The notes below the pieces were generated by a model, which saw only the letters and a list, made by a program, of their open reading frames with translations, was not told the origin of the DNA and searched no databases. DNA of 64,000 bases from assembly GCA_022559985.1 (NCBI GenBank), contig JAFJTR010000017.1:310001-374000 (forward strand). The letters are read 5' to 3'. Of the stretch, positions 1 to 11,300 are shown piece by piece. Made by a program: the position numbers and the translations under genes. Position 1 is the first letter of the stretch; each line of letters opens with the position of its first letter. The stretch is from Parastagonospora avenae f. sp. tritici 18332-5. Lineage: Eukaryota; Ascomycota; Dothideomycetes; Pleosporales; Phaeosphaeriaceae.

Positions 1-533
1 GATCTTTGATGTGAACCAGTCGGCCTTGGACAGGCGCATGACTAGTGGTATGAAGGCATCTTCAATCTGCTGCTGTGACAGCTCCTCGCAGATCTTGTTG
101 AGCGACTCGACAGCCTGTGCGTGTTAGACTTGAAACTGTTTCTTGAATATCGACTGCGTACCTTCTCCCGTACGAGGGGCTCCTCTATCGCGGCAAGGTT
201 CTCCAAAGGTGAAAGGAGCACATGCGCGTATTCAGGGCCACCGACGTACTCGACAAATTTGCCCAGCTCCTCGCTCAAAGCTGTGAGCACCTCATCCTCG
301 TCCTCGACAGACTCTGCGTATAATGTTAGCCTTCTCCACTTGGCATCTCCCTCTCACGTATCCTTACCGTCTAGGAAAGGAATGAGCTCCTCCCGTGTTC
401 GCTCTGCGCCAAGGGCAAGAGCGATTGTGTTGAGGCGGTGGATGGCATTCAATCGCAGAATGACATCGTCATGCTTCAGTTCGTCGATGAGTACGGCGAT
501 TGGGTAGAGCTCGTCGTTCTGGTTCGCTTCCAT
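1..533 (-). CDS. PP2A 65-kDa scaffold subunit A, N-terminal part (runs off the window)
   Basis: This is the HEAT-repeat scaffold of protein phosphatase 2A, which holds the catalytic and regulatory subunits together. The visible exons are 533-368, 313-162 and 114-1, separated by short GT-AG introns (donors GTAAGG and GTACGC). The start MEANQNDELYPIAVLIDEL and the spliced stretch FLDESVEDEDEVLTALSEEL are almost invariant in this family, as is EYVGGPEYAHVLL. I chose the ATG at 533; the only in-frame start codon before it is a TTG. The gene is divergent from the permease at 1199, with about 665 bp between the two starts. The C-terminal HEAT repeats lie beyond position 1. Confidence 0.95.
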
Positions 534-1198
534 ATTGGGCAATCTATATCGGGTGACAGAGAAGGCGTGTTAGGGCTGGCGACCGTCCTGGATGTGTGGG
601 GCGGTGAAAGGGTCGATGGTGATGAAATCAGGCGTGGTGTCGTGATTTAGCTTGCCCCTGGCTAATTATAAGCTTGTGACAGCGGGGTGATGGAGCTCGA
701 GCGCAGCGTGGTGTTGACGTACCTGCTGTTGGCGAGGAAGCGAAGAGGGGCTTGGGGCACCGACAGCGACAGGTGTAGCGGGCTTGGCGTGCAACGGGTG
801 ATTAGAGAGAAAGCTGTCTGCCCCGCGTCTTTTCTTGGTGGTGTGTGGTGTGTCGCGCGTTATGAGTTTGATATGTATAGGCCAGGCGGGAGAGTGGGCT
901 GGTCTTTGGCAGTGCTGGTTGTGTGCCAAGCTTTCTGAGCCTGATCCCTGCCGCGGGGCAAGCGCAGCCAACGACCGATCGAATTCCTCTGACATCGAAC
1001 ATCATCCTTCCAATTCCCATACTGAGACACTGCCAGAATAAGCCAAGCTCATAGAAGCATGCAAAGAAGATGAAAGCTAGATAGTAAGATTTCTTGGCCT
1101 CAAACATCCTCGAAGTGGCTTGGACCCTTGGACTGCTACCAAAACAACACCGAGGAGTTGTGAAAGAGTATTTCTTGACATTGAAGTGCTTGGGAAAG
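534..1198. promoter_or_regulatory. Divergent intergenic region, PP2A A subunit / permease
   Basis: This 665-bp stretch must hold the promoters of both flanking genes. Open frames here lack family features. I see no clear TATA box or repeat. Confidence 0.5.
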
Positions 1199-2839
1199 AT
1201 GGATAATATCGAGGATGAAAATTCGCCCAAGCCTGGTGGAATGAATGAGACGGAGCCGCTTCTGCAACGACGGACATCTGCCGGATCGCAACAGAGCCAA
1301 CAGCTGACGAAACAACTCACTACCCGCCATGCCTTCGCTGTGTTGGTCACCCTCCAGATAGGATCAGGCATTTTTGCTTCACCCGCTCAGGTGGACAGTA
1401 ACGTACCTTCGCCTGGAGCTGCCTTGCTTGTATGGATTCTTGGTGGTCTCTTGTCATGGGCCGGTGCTGCATCTTTCGCTGAGCTTGGTGCCGCACTTCC
1501 TCTCAATGGAGGCATGCAGGAGTATTTGCGCCATGTATACGGAGATACGGCCGCCTTTCTAATGGCCTGGATCTACATCGTCGCAGTCAAACCATCATCA
1601 ATGGCAATACAGAGCATTGTCATTGCAGAATCGATCGGCTCAGTTGGCTCTGTTCAGGTTGGCAACCCCGACAGTGTAACGATGCTTAAGATCATTGCAG
1701 CAATCAGCTTCGTGCTCATGGTGTCACTGAATTCTATCAACACCAGGTTCACGCTACGGCTCAGCGAATCCTTCACGGTCTTCAAGATAGGCACTGTTGG
1801 CCTGATAGTACTGGGAGGACTTGTGGCCGTTATTGCTCACTTTGTGAATCCTCATTCATCTCTGTCAGGATCCAGTGATTGGTACTCGAAGAACTGGTTT
1901 GAGGGCCGCCCAACTACATCTGAAGGTCATACCATTGACTGGACGTCCATGGGTGCCTGGGACCGTTATGGCCACTATTGCGCAGCCATTTACGGTGGAC
2001 TTTGGGCTTATGATGGCTGGGACAATGTGAGTATTTTTCGCGGAGCCGTTCAACAACTCCTCCGTGTCGACTAATATGATCTTTGCAGGCAAATATTGTC
2101 GCAAGCGAGATTCGCGAACCTGGACATGCACTACCACAAGCCATCAAGGCCGCCATGATCGTAGTACTAAGCTCCTTCGAACTTGTCAACATTGCATACT
2201 ATGTGCTTCTGTCATGGCACCAGATCAGTGCCAACAACGCAGTGGCTGTTTCAGCTGCCACTTCACTGCTCGGTCGTCCCGCCGGCATTGCCATTACGCT
2301 TCTGGTGGCTGTGTCATGTGCTGGCTCGATCACGAGTAACGTTTTCTCCGTCGGCAGACTCACAATAGCTGCATCGCAGAGGAACTATCTTCCTGCGATC
2401 TTTAGCAAGCGAGGTCTACCTAAAAACAGGCCATCGGAAGAGCAGGAGGACAGGACTTCGGTCTTTGATGCACCACTGTATGTCAACTAGCTTCTCTCTT
2501 TGTCCCGCTACTAATACCAGACGCAGCTATGCCAATCTCCTGACACTCATCATAACGTTGATCTACATCTCTACTGGTAGCTTCCGCGCGCTGTTGACCT
2601 TCGTCGGAATGGCTGAGTGGGTCTTCTATGTGAGCACAGTCGTGGGCTTGCTCATACTACGCCGCAGAGAGCCACAGCTTGAGCGACCGTACCGCCCTAC
2701 CATCATCCTTCCTATTGCTTTTGTTGTGGTCGGTACGCTCGTCATTCTCCGATCGGCCATGTTTGCACCTATGCAAAGTGGGTTACTTGCAGGATTGCTA
2801 GTTGTCGGCGCACTTGTCGGTCGTCTGCGTAGCGGTTGA
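1199..2839 (+). CDS. Amino-acid permease, LAT/APC-type
   Basis: The exons are 1199-2026, 2089-2477 and 2527-2839, giving 509 aa. The protein has a hydrophilic N-terminus of about 45 residues and then about 12 hydrophobic segments. The first helix carries the APC-superfamily substrate-binding signature (QIGSGIFASP), followed by GGLLSWAGAASFAELGAALP, which is typical of L-type and methionine/neutral amino-acid permeases. Later landmarks are YDGWDNANIVASEI across the first intron and RPYRPTIILPI near the C-terminus. The start is the ATG at 1199; the codons upstream in frame contain no ATG. Family membership is clear. The substrate is not: a methionine or large neutral amino-acid carrier is an inference from the family. 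Confidence 0.9.
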
Positions 2840-3868
2840 AACGGCAATATGAAAAGATTTAACTACCTCATTCTGGCCGTCCCAAATCGGCTTCATACAC
2901 TCATTGCATACCCCGTTACTCATTCTCCCTTACCGCTCTTCCATCATCACGTCCGACGATGATTGCTGCTCCTTCGATAGCACAACAACAGGCTGTGACA
3001 CTCTTTGATGCAAATTTCGTACTGAACGCCCTCAGAGTCTGTGCTTAGGATAACGCACCTTGCGTCAATGTCTACATCACACATACTGGTATGGGTTCAC
3101 CTCCAGTTTGAGTCAACCCTGCCGGTAAATGATGCGGGGCGGCTGCTTACACCGCGGCGACTACGGCTCGCGCCGTGCTTACTCGGTCGATCTTGACTCG
3201 GGACGCATCGGAAATTCAGTGCTCAACGGGGGACCGAGTAGGTCTTGCTATTAAAATGAAGTTGCAAGCAGCTCATGCCTCACTTTCTGTGTTCAAAATG
3301 CGTGAAGCATTCGTGTATGTGACTCAGATCGGTGCGCCCTCTGAAGTATAAAAGGCTCGCCTTGCTCGCTGCTTTCTACACGAACATCGAAATACGGTCT
3401 CCCGGATTGTTTCCAAAATCAGTCATCACGCCTTTTCATGCGTCCGCAAAAATAAAGGAATGCTGCTTAAATGATTGTTTGCTCCACCTCCGACTAAAAT
3501 ACAAGTTCGTACTCGCCGTGTTTTTAGGATTTGAGACCGCGAACCAAAAACCAAAAACGAACATCTGATGTGGTTGAGCGACGGCATGCGCGAAAAGCAG
3601 GATTTAAAAGTCTATATGATTTTGTGTCGGCTTTTTCCAAAACAATGACCCCGGCACCCGATGTGTGGAGAGGTGCTTCCGTGCCTTTGTATGAGCTTTT
3701 ATCAATCAAGGAGGTCACGAGGCTGCGCATATAAAGCTCTCTCGTCCTCTGTTCTTCTTTCCTCACTCCAATGCGCCATCCCTGGCGCATACAAAAAGCG
3801 GCTGGGAGGAAGGCCGATGTCCTCTCTGCTTCTCTGAACTTCTAAAAAACTAGCTATCTTCACGAATC

Positions 3869-4084
3869 ATGGCCGGCCCAGAGCTCCAAAAGTCTTTTCT
3901 CACCTCTGTATTTCCAGAAGCACCAGGAAAACCAACGATGGCTCACGCAATGGCCCTTCGAAAATCCTATCCAAGCCGCTACTATGTTCTCCAGTCAAGC
4001 GACTTGTCCTTCTCAGCAGCGAGCGCCGTGGACGAAGACAATGCAGAACGGCGTTGTTATGGCCCTTTTCATAATATAACCTGA
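3869..4084 (+). CDS. Possible small ORF inside array A, 71 aa, doubtful
   Basis: An ATG in good fungal context (aatcATGGCC) opens a 71-codon frame about 140 bp downstream of a TATAAAG at 3730. No family is recognised, and there is no signal peptide or domain. It may be a chance ORF in the repeat array. It is listed because it is one of the few ATG-started frames there with a promoter-like sequence correctly placed upstream. Confidence 0.15.
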   Translation: MAGPELQKSFLTSVFPEAPGKPTMAHAMALRKSYPSRYYVLQSSDLSFSAASAVDEDNAERRCYGPFHNIT

Positions 4085-6129
4085 CATCATTCGATGTGTT
4101 TGGGCCCGTCTAGTGGGGGGTATAAAGATTTTGCGTTCTTCGGGCTTACTTTTCGTTCATCTGTATTCACTCTTTCAGTGCAAAAGAGTTGACATTTTCC
4201 ACACATGAGCGCTGACTTTGTTCCAAAAGCCGCGATGCAAGAATTGATGACTCTTCGTCTGTCGGATCGTGAGTATCGGTAGGTGCGTTAGCTGCCCAAC
4301 GATGCTCAAACAGCCGACTCGATCCTACTTCGGCTCTACTCGTCTCAGATCAGATACACCTCTGTAGCACCCTTACGTAGTAACAATCAATCAAACCCAT
4401 TCATCGTACCAAATGCATTTGTAGTTATCGCTATTTCCTTTCGCACTAGTGCAAAGCCCTACCAACATCGTCTTTACTTTTCGGGGCTATCACGTCAAAA
4501 GTTGCACGCCGTGTGTGGCATGTGGTTGTTAAGACGTTGCTTCCAAAGCTAACATACAAGATGCCATGTCTGTTGTGCTTCGTGTCTGCATCTACAAACT
4601 GAAAACAAGGCGAAGGGTCCAGAACCTATGTGGAAAAAGGGACAAGATTTTTACCCTTTATGTTTCAAGCTGCGAGGCAGACAAAACACGAGAACAAGTC
4701 ACATTAAATATTTGCTAGGGCCACAAAGGATTCGATGGTTGTTCGAGTCTAGCCGGGCTATGTTCACATCCAGTGCCTTCAGCGAGGTTGCGACTAGAAA
4801 TACCTAGGTACTCCTCGCCACGCGGTACAACTTTTCCTCTTTGTCACCCGTTTCTGAACGTTTAATTAGAAACAAGAAGCTACTCGAACAAGCTATGTCC
4901 TCTCCTTCTTCCTCCAAAAACCAGTATCGAAGACACCGATGACTTGTGCGCCTCCCTGCTGCTCAAATCCTCACCAAACAAGGTCAACTCCACAACGCAT
5001 GACAGAAGTTTCTTCTGCTGTCACCTATCTGTATCGAAATGCCAATCTGGAGATTCCCCTGAGTCCGCCCGTGCCGCGCACGGATCGAAAGCTCGAGTAT
5101 AACTATTTCGTCCTCACTGGAAGGGTTGTTATGCTTGTAATCTTCAAATATATTTTCAATACGCGCTGTACCAAAAGCTAACGACGGCAGCGTTAATGTG
5201 CTGTTGTTTCTTTTGCTCGGAAGAATGCCGTATATTATCCACAAAAAATTACACCCAGCTGGTAGTATGTCTTTCCTCGCTGTTCAAACAGCTACTCTTA
5301 CGCGTGCTATACGTACAAAATACAATGTCGAACACCAACATGTGCGCCCAGCTGTACCAAAACTTCCCAGTTGGAATACGTTTAACGTGGGCTGAAAGGT
5401 CTTGGATGACCATGAGAAAGCTCTTTCAACTCTCTGTGTTGGCTAGTCGTCTCGCATGCACTCCGCTGTGCTACTGGTGTCTAAATATCTCTCTTCTCTG
5501 CTATCCTCCACTCTCACAGTCAAAACACCGTGCTAGATTTGTACCAAAAAGCCCTTCTATGGCTTCCATGCTGCCTCTTCTTTGCCTCCAAAGCTCGCAC
5601 GGGAAGGTATCGATGTCTTCTTCGCTCTTCAAAGAACCTTTCATGAGTCTAATGTTCCTCCCGGCGTACGAGCCCACAATACAAGCAAATACTTGACTTT
5701 GTGAGACACCAAAAACGAAACAAATTCGATCCTATATATCAACGGTCACCGCTGGAATACATTGTGTCGGCATTTACAAGACATCTCGTCCAACAAGACC
5801 ATGTCGTGCTATCCTTGCGCTCAAAGCTCAGCATATAAATATCCACCAACTTTACTCCTCTTCTCGATTCTATTACATGCGAGCCTTTTGCATTCGAAAA
5901 GCCATACACCCAGATGATATGGTGTTTCTCCAAAACAAATACAGTTCAGTGGCATTTTTTTCTTCTCCAATAACCTCACTTAAAGACTCTGTGCTTCCCC
6001 TCCAAAATCAGCCAGCCAACGCTTCATGGTCTCGAAAACCACGAAAATCGTGCTCACCGACATATGATGTGTCCGCCTCTTCTGGATGTTGTGCGCTGGA
6101 ATAAAGACGATAGAGCCGTATTCCATTAG

Positions 6130-6790
6130 CTGCTCCGCCAGCGCTCATGTGCCGGGGTATAAATATCTACCTCTCTTCTACCTTCCTGTTTCTGTCAACA
6201 CTCTACATTTCACTCAGTTGAGACAAAGCCGGAGAACAACTACGTATGAGCTCTTCCTGCTCTTCCCAAAAAGCTCACTGCTGATACCATATGCCTGTCC
6301 TCCGCTTCCTGCGTTCTAATAAAAGACAATTTTCTGTGGCACATAGTTCTCTTCGCCGGTGCTCGTGCGCGAACGCATGAATATCTAACCCTCCTCGCAC
6401 TCTGTGTTTCTTTGGATACACCACAGTTCACTCTGGTGGATCAAAAACCAACAGACGAAAGATCACGGGCTTTTTCTGCTTTCCCAAAAGATACGCTATT
6501 GGGCCCACATGCCTGTTCTCCGCTTTCTGCGCTCCAATGAAAGACATCTTCTCGTGGCACGTAGTTTTCTCCGCTGGTGCTCGTGTGTCGGGGTATAAAT
6601 ATCCGCCGCTCTTCGACCTCTGTGTGTCTTTCAATACCAGGACCCCACGCAGGTGGATCAAAACAACCCTGAATAATGTCTATCTCCTCGACTTTTCTAA
6701 ATCGCTGCGATCTAGAGTGATGTCTTCCTCCAGCGCTCTCTATATCCTCTCAAATCAAAATGTTCGAATCACGCTCTATGTCCCAGCAAG
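6130..6790 (+). repeat. Tandem repeat, about three diverged copies with a 218-bp period
   Basis: The landmark GCTC(A/G)TG(T/C)G starts at 6143, 6361 and 6579, exactly 218 bp apart. Each copy continues through a TATAAATATC box (intact at 6158 and 6594, decayed to GCATGAATATC near 6375) and a CT-rich stretch. In the second and third copies this is followed by GGTGGATCAAAA (6435 and 6652). Two copies of a CTGTYCTCCGCTT...TTCTGCG...CAAT segment also recur near 6290 and 6512. These are direct repeats, all on the + strand. Confidence 0.8.
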
Positions 6791-7290
6791 CCTGGCGTGA
6801 AGGCGAGAGCTGGGTATACAAAACGCCATCTTCTTGCTCATCTAATCTCCTCTACACACAGTCTTTTTCTTATGCGCTAAAAGTAATCGAATAGCAATAC
6901 ATATCTATTCTTCTCTGCAGCTGTCCCACCAAAACTATGGCTAATCAGTCTTATGTCTTTTCAGCCCCCCTGTTGATACGGCAAAGGTGAGGTTGAATCA
7001 AGTAACGGTCGTTGCAACGAGTTGAGGTAGATGATTGATTGATTCTGAGGAGGTGGGCTGCAGCTCGCATACGAACTGAATCCCACCCCACGGCACGGGC
7101 CACACACGTGGTCACGTGCTCGTCAAGTACGTACGGTGGCCCGAAACCAAGAGCAACCAACACCCCCAAAAACAACCCGTTCTCTACACCACGTTCTTCG
7201 GTACTTCATATCCTTTCACATCAAAATGTTCGAAAATTCATCTTATGTCCTAGTCGAGTCTGGCGCGGCGCTAAGTCGGAGGCTAGATCT
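6725..7290 (+). repeat. Direct repeat pair around CATCAAAATGTTCGAA
   Basis: The segment TCAAAATGTTCGAA starts near 6755 and again at 7221, 466 bp apart. Similarity extends on both sides: a TATCCTYTCA lead-in, then a TATGTCCYAG further on, TATA-like boxes, and a run of CTCCTC...ACACACA. In both copies the ATG sits in an ideal CAAAATG context but opens only short frames (44 codons at 6760, 24 codons at 7226). Confidence 0.7.
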
Positions 7291-7599
7291 AGACATATAA
7301 GCCCCTCTCCCCCTCGCTCTTCTACTCTCCTCAACACACACTATCTTTTATTATGCGCCAAAACACTCAAACAATCGACCTATGTCCTTTCTGCGCTGTC
7401 CAGAATCCATACAGATTAAATACATGTCTGTTCTTTTTGCTCTCTCCAAAGCAAGAAACCCCTTCAAAACGAGTATATGTATTGTGTTGGTAGAACTTCA
7501 CCTTAGGTAAAGCAAGTACAATTGTACGGTGTGAAGCAAGTTGCAAACTTTAGGTGGTTGCAGATTGATTGATTGATTGAAGCTATCGTACGAGCAGAC

Positions 7600-7670
7600 T
7601 ATATACTCCTGCACTAGCCCCTAAAGCACATGCAGAACCTGATCATGTGATGATCAGGTGACTCGTACGA
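7600..7670. repeat. Perfect inverted repeat CCTGATCA / TGATCAGG
   Basis: Positions 7638-7645 and 7651-7658 form an 8-bp perfect inverted repeat around a 5-nt spacer. It follows a GATTGATTGATTGATT run at about 7563-7579. A similar GATTGATTGATT run at about 7033 is followed by CACGTGGTCACGTG (7105-7118). The two blocks look like copies of one about 200-bp insertion within array A. Confidence 0.55.
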
Positions 7671-7869
7671 TCACTCCAAATAATGGTATGAACATATTGA
7701 GAATATCTGAGTTCAGTCCAGGACAGAAGGTGCTAGGGAGTCAATACAATACGTTGCAGCCACCCCGCCTTGTCCCTCCTCCCGCACGGTTATCCATGGT
7801 AGTCATACTACTAGAGGGACCTTGTTCCAATAATTATGTCTGTTTTCTCGACTTTATCAAAACAAACGC

Positions 7870-8110
7870 TACCTCAAGCGACTACATGCCTCTCTGTTTT
7901 GCGGTGTCCAAACCCTAGGCAAAATGAATATGTGTCTGTCCTTTTTGCGGCTGAGTACATCGAAACCATTGGCAAATGACGATATGTGTGTCTCTTTCTG
8001 CGGTGTCCAAAAGGTCAGAAATTTCATAAAGCGTCTGTCTTTTCTGCTGAGTCCAAAAAAGCAACCTGGATCTCTGAATGTTTGTTTGTCTGTGCCGGCC
8101 ATAAACGCAC
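7870..8110 (+). repeat. Short tandem subrepeats with core TGCGGTGTCCAAAA
   Basis: Four or five units of about 45-60 bp follow each other here. Each has the order CTGTCYTTTYTGCGG, GTCCAAAA and a spacer ending in ATATG. The best-preserved core is at 7999-8013. An equivalent on the other strand lies in array B at 16556-16570, with only one mismatch in the 15-bp core. Confidence 0.7.
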
Positions 8111-8335
8111 GAAGAACGTACCAATGACTCTTCCTCGTCTTGCTGAAGCATCATGAGAAAGAACCGATGTTGGATTTGAGCGCCCTGCTTCGTTCCGAGA
8201 CACGTCTAATTGCAACGATGATGATCACCATTACCATCGTCACCACAAGACCCTCTCATGAAAAATACAAATAAATATCCAATTCTACAAAGGGGTATCT
8301 CAAACTACACGCATAAGAAAAATACACACACTCAT

Positions 8336-11300
8336 TCACGCCCTCGCACTCGGACTCAAATCCACCGCCCTGCCCTCCACCTCCGCCTGCTTCCTCACAC
8401 TAGCCCAATCCAACGCCTCACTCTCAACCTTCGTCTCTTCCGACCCCGTATCCGCGCTCGGCCGGCGAATCACATCCTTCGCCTCTTCAACAGTCAGGTT
8501 GTCTTGCTTGGTAGTCGCGGACTGATCGATGTTCTCATCGGACTGATTCTTCTCGCCGCCGGTAGCGAGATGCAGGTTACCCACCATATCGCCTTCCTCT
8601 GGCTCCTGCTGTTCCCTGATATCCATCGGTTTCGCTGAGCCCATCGGGCGCTCGAGCGGCTTCATATCGTTTGTGCTTTTATGTTCAAGCGTGGTGATGG
8701 GCGCGGTGCTACTCCGATTAAGTCCGCGATGCCCGCCGTCAAGTCTCATCTTCGCGCCTTCACGATCCATGCTCTGTTTCTCCTTTGTGACTTGTTTCTC
8801 TGTCTTTGTGTGCGGGACGGAGCCTTGGACTGGGCGGTCGGAGGCATATTCCTTGCTTTTGCGGGGCACGCGCTGGCCTTCTTTTTTGTCGCCGAGGCCG
8901 AGGAGGGAGCCTACGATGCCGGGCTTGTGGTGCTTCTTTTCGTCGTTCATGCCTTGTTGGAGGGCTTGCCAGCGCGCACTGACTTTCTGCTCGATGACAT
9001 CGCGCTTCTCGACGGGTTTGGTTTGGCCTTCTTTGGCCTCGTCGATACGGGCGACGCGGGCTTGGGTTTCCAGCAGTTGGAGTTCACGCTGACCCTGGGC
9101 GATGCGGGCGCGGCGTAAGTAGTTGGTGGGTTGGTATCGCTTCATGTACTCTGCGTCGAGTCCTTTCATCAGGTACGCACCAGGCCCGATGATGGCTGCA
9201 ATGTCTTTGAGGACGAACCCACCGATGCCAAAGCCTACGCCTCGAGCTGCGCCCATGACGCCTCTTTGTTTTGCTCCGCGAATCGGTTGAGTGACGAGAC
9301 CTGTAACACCATCTTTGACACCATAAATAAGCTCGTCACGACCGGCACGCAGACCAGAGTGGAAGCCAGTGACTCTTGGAGGCCTGCGAACAGTCTCGTC
9401 TCCATATAGTCGAGGAGCATTGTGGAAGCCTTGCGTCAAAGCTAGAGTGAAGTTCATGGGGAAGCGCGCGATCGCACCGCCCGTCTTCCTAAACCCGGCG
9501 CCTGCTTCATGAGCAAGCTCTTCTCCAAGTTCTTCCTCGGGCTCTTCCAGTTTTGACAAGGACGACTCTCCTCGCTTCGCAGCTGGTCGGCCGCTCTTTT
9601 CCTGCTTCTTCTCTGAGCCCTCTGCCACAGCGCCATCGACTGTGCTCGAATTCACCCTAGACAGTGTAGACTTCTGATGTTGCTTCCTCTTCTGGATGGC
9701 GCGTTTCTTCTCCCTCAGCTTCTCGCGCTTCTGTATGCTCTTGCCCATCTCGACAGGTACACCTCCAACGCCCGTGGCTGCATCCGTGAGACTTGTAATG
9801 ATGCTGCCCCAGACACCCGTGAACGGTTCACCAGGGCCGCCAAAATCGTTCCATTCGTAATGTCGCAAGAGGCGGAGTTCGTTCCACTTAAGTTTCTTCT
9901 TCTCAACCAGAAGATCTGCTGCAAGGGCGGAAAGCTTGACATCGGTATTCTTGATCTTCCAGGTCGCTACACGGTTATCGAGAAAGTCACAGCGCATGCT
10001 GCCTTCTCCGCGTAACGGCAGTGATCGATGAAAGGAACGCACAGCGTTCAGCGCTCCATCGCCTTCATCTTCAATACTTTTCGCAATCTTCTTGACATTC
10101 TCCCTGGCTTCCTCGGTGAGACATTGCTTGATGCCCTCGGCAAGACGTTCCGCGTTGAGCTTTTTGTATGGTATGCAATCGTGTGCTCCAGCCTTTGCCT
10201 TGCTCACCATGGCACCCCAGAAGGGCTGGTCGCCAAAGAAGGGCACGATCATCGTAGGTCTCGCAGTCTTCAGTCCGATGGCGGTTGTACCCGCACCGCC
10301 ATGGTGAACGACTGCGGCACATCGCGGAAAGAGCCAGTCGTGAGGCGTGTTTTCCAGCATGAAAATGTTGTCGGGACAATCTGCATTTGAGCCAAAACCA
10401 CCCCAGCCCTTCGAGACCAGGGCGCGACAGCCAGCCATCTTGACGGCTTCAAAGATCAGCTTTGTGAACTCATCCGGGTCATCAACAACAATCGAGCCAA
10501 ATCCAATGTACACGGGTGGATCACCATCGTCCAAGAACTTCTTCAGGTCATCTGGCGGAGTGAAGCTGGATGCGAGGTCGAGGAACACAAATCCTGTGAC
10601 GTCAATTTCCGCGCCCCAATCTTTCGGCTTGGCAATGAGGCTGGGAGACCACATGTATGTGTATGGAACTTTAAGTCGGTAGAGTTGGCCTGGCGCCCAG
10701 AGAGTGCTTACTTCCTCCAACCGCAGAATCTTGGTACGGAAACGGTTGATAAGATCGCCCAAGCCTTGCCAAGTCATCATCTCTACAAGCGGGTATGACA
10801 TGAAGTTGCTGTACGTGGCCTCGACGTTACTGGTTTTGATGTTCGCTAGAGGATGCGGGAAGTGTACTGTGGGGGTGTAGGGAAATCTTTACAAGTCAGC
10901 AATGATTGAATATGGCTGAGTCTCTATACGCACGTGAACATCATATGTAGAGGTATACCGAGCTTCTCAGCGATGTGAGGCGGAGCGAAGCTAGGAGGGT
11001 TGGCGATTATTGCATCAGCCACGAACGGTTCCTTGTCGCCCACTACAAAACATTAGTACAATTTGTACTTGCAGTACAGTCAAACATACTCATTTTGGCA
11101 TTTGCCTTGTCGGTCTCGTCGTCCGTTGCGTTGATGCATGCCCGCCACATGCCTTGAAACATCTCGTACATCTGAGCTCTTCTCCGGCCAATCTCGCCCT
11201 CCTTGATGGTGTCGAGGTTCGGGATCAGGCCGGGGTTCTTCACCATGAAGGCCATGAGCTCGGCCGGATTGCCACCAATGGAGAAAAATTCGAGCCCAGA

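Larger units (their letters stand above)
2840..8335 (+). repeat. Gene-poor array A: degenerate promoter-like repeats read on the + strand
   Basis: This 5.5-kb stretch lies between the convergent 3' ends of the permease and the glucosyltransferase and has no convincing gene. It is built from related units with a TATA-like box (TATAAAAG 3346, TATAAAG 3730, TATAAAG near 4119, TATAAATA 5834, 6158 and 6594, and weaker ones near 6813 and 7297). Each box is followed by a pyrimidine-rich tract and then a TCCAAAA or ACCAAAA core. About 20 such cores can be counted, for example near 3402, 3630, 3880, 4218, 5168, 5355, 5547, 5926, 6000, 6265, 6483, 8005 and 8050. Nearly all are on the + strand. The family is not one I recognise. 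Confidence 0.6.

Noticed and set aside
6130..8110. CRISPR-like array
   Set aside because: Repeats are long, diverged and without unique equal-length spacers, and the genome is fungal.
2840..8335. Array A as a cluster of tRNA, 5S or other polymerase III genes
   Set aside because: The TATA plus pyrimidine tract pattern is polymerase II-like. No cloverleaf, A box/B box pair or T-run terminators were found at the proper spacing.
8681..9118. 145-codon + strand ORF
   Set aside because: Antisense shadow of the glucosyltransferase C-terminal region, which is coding on the - strand.
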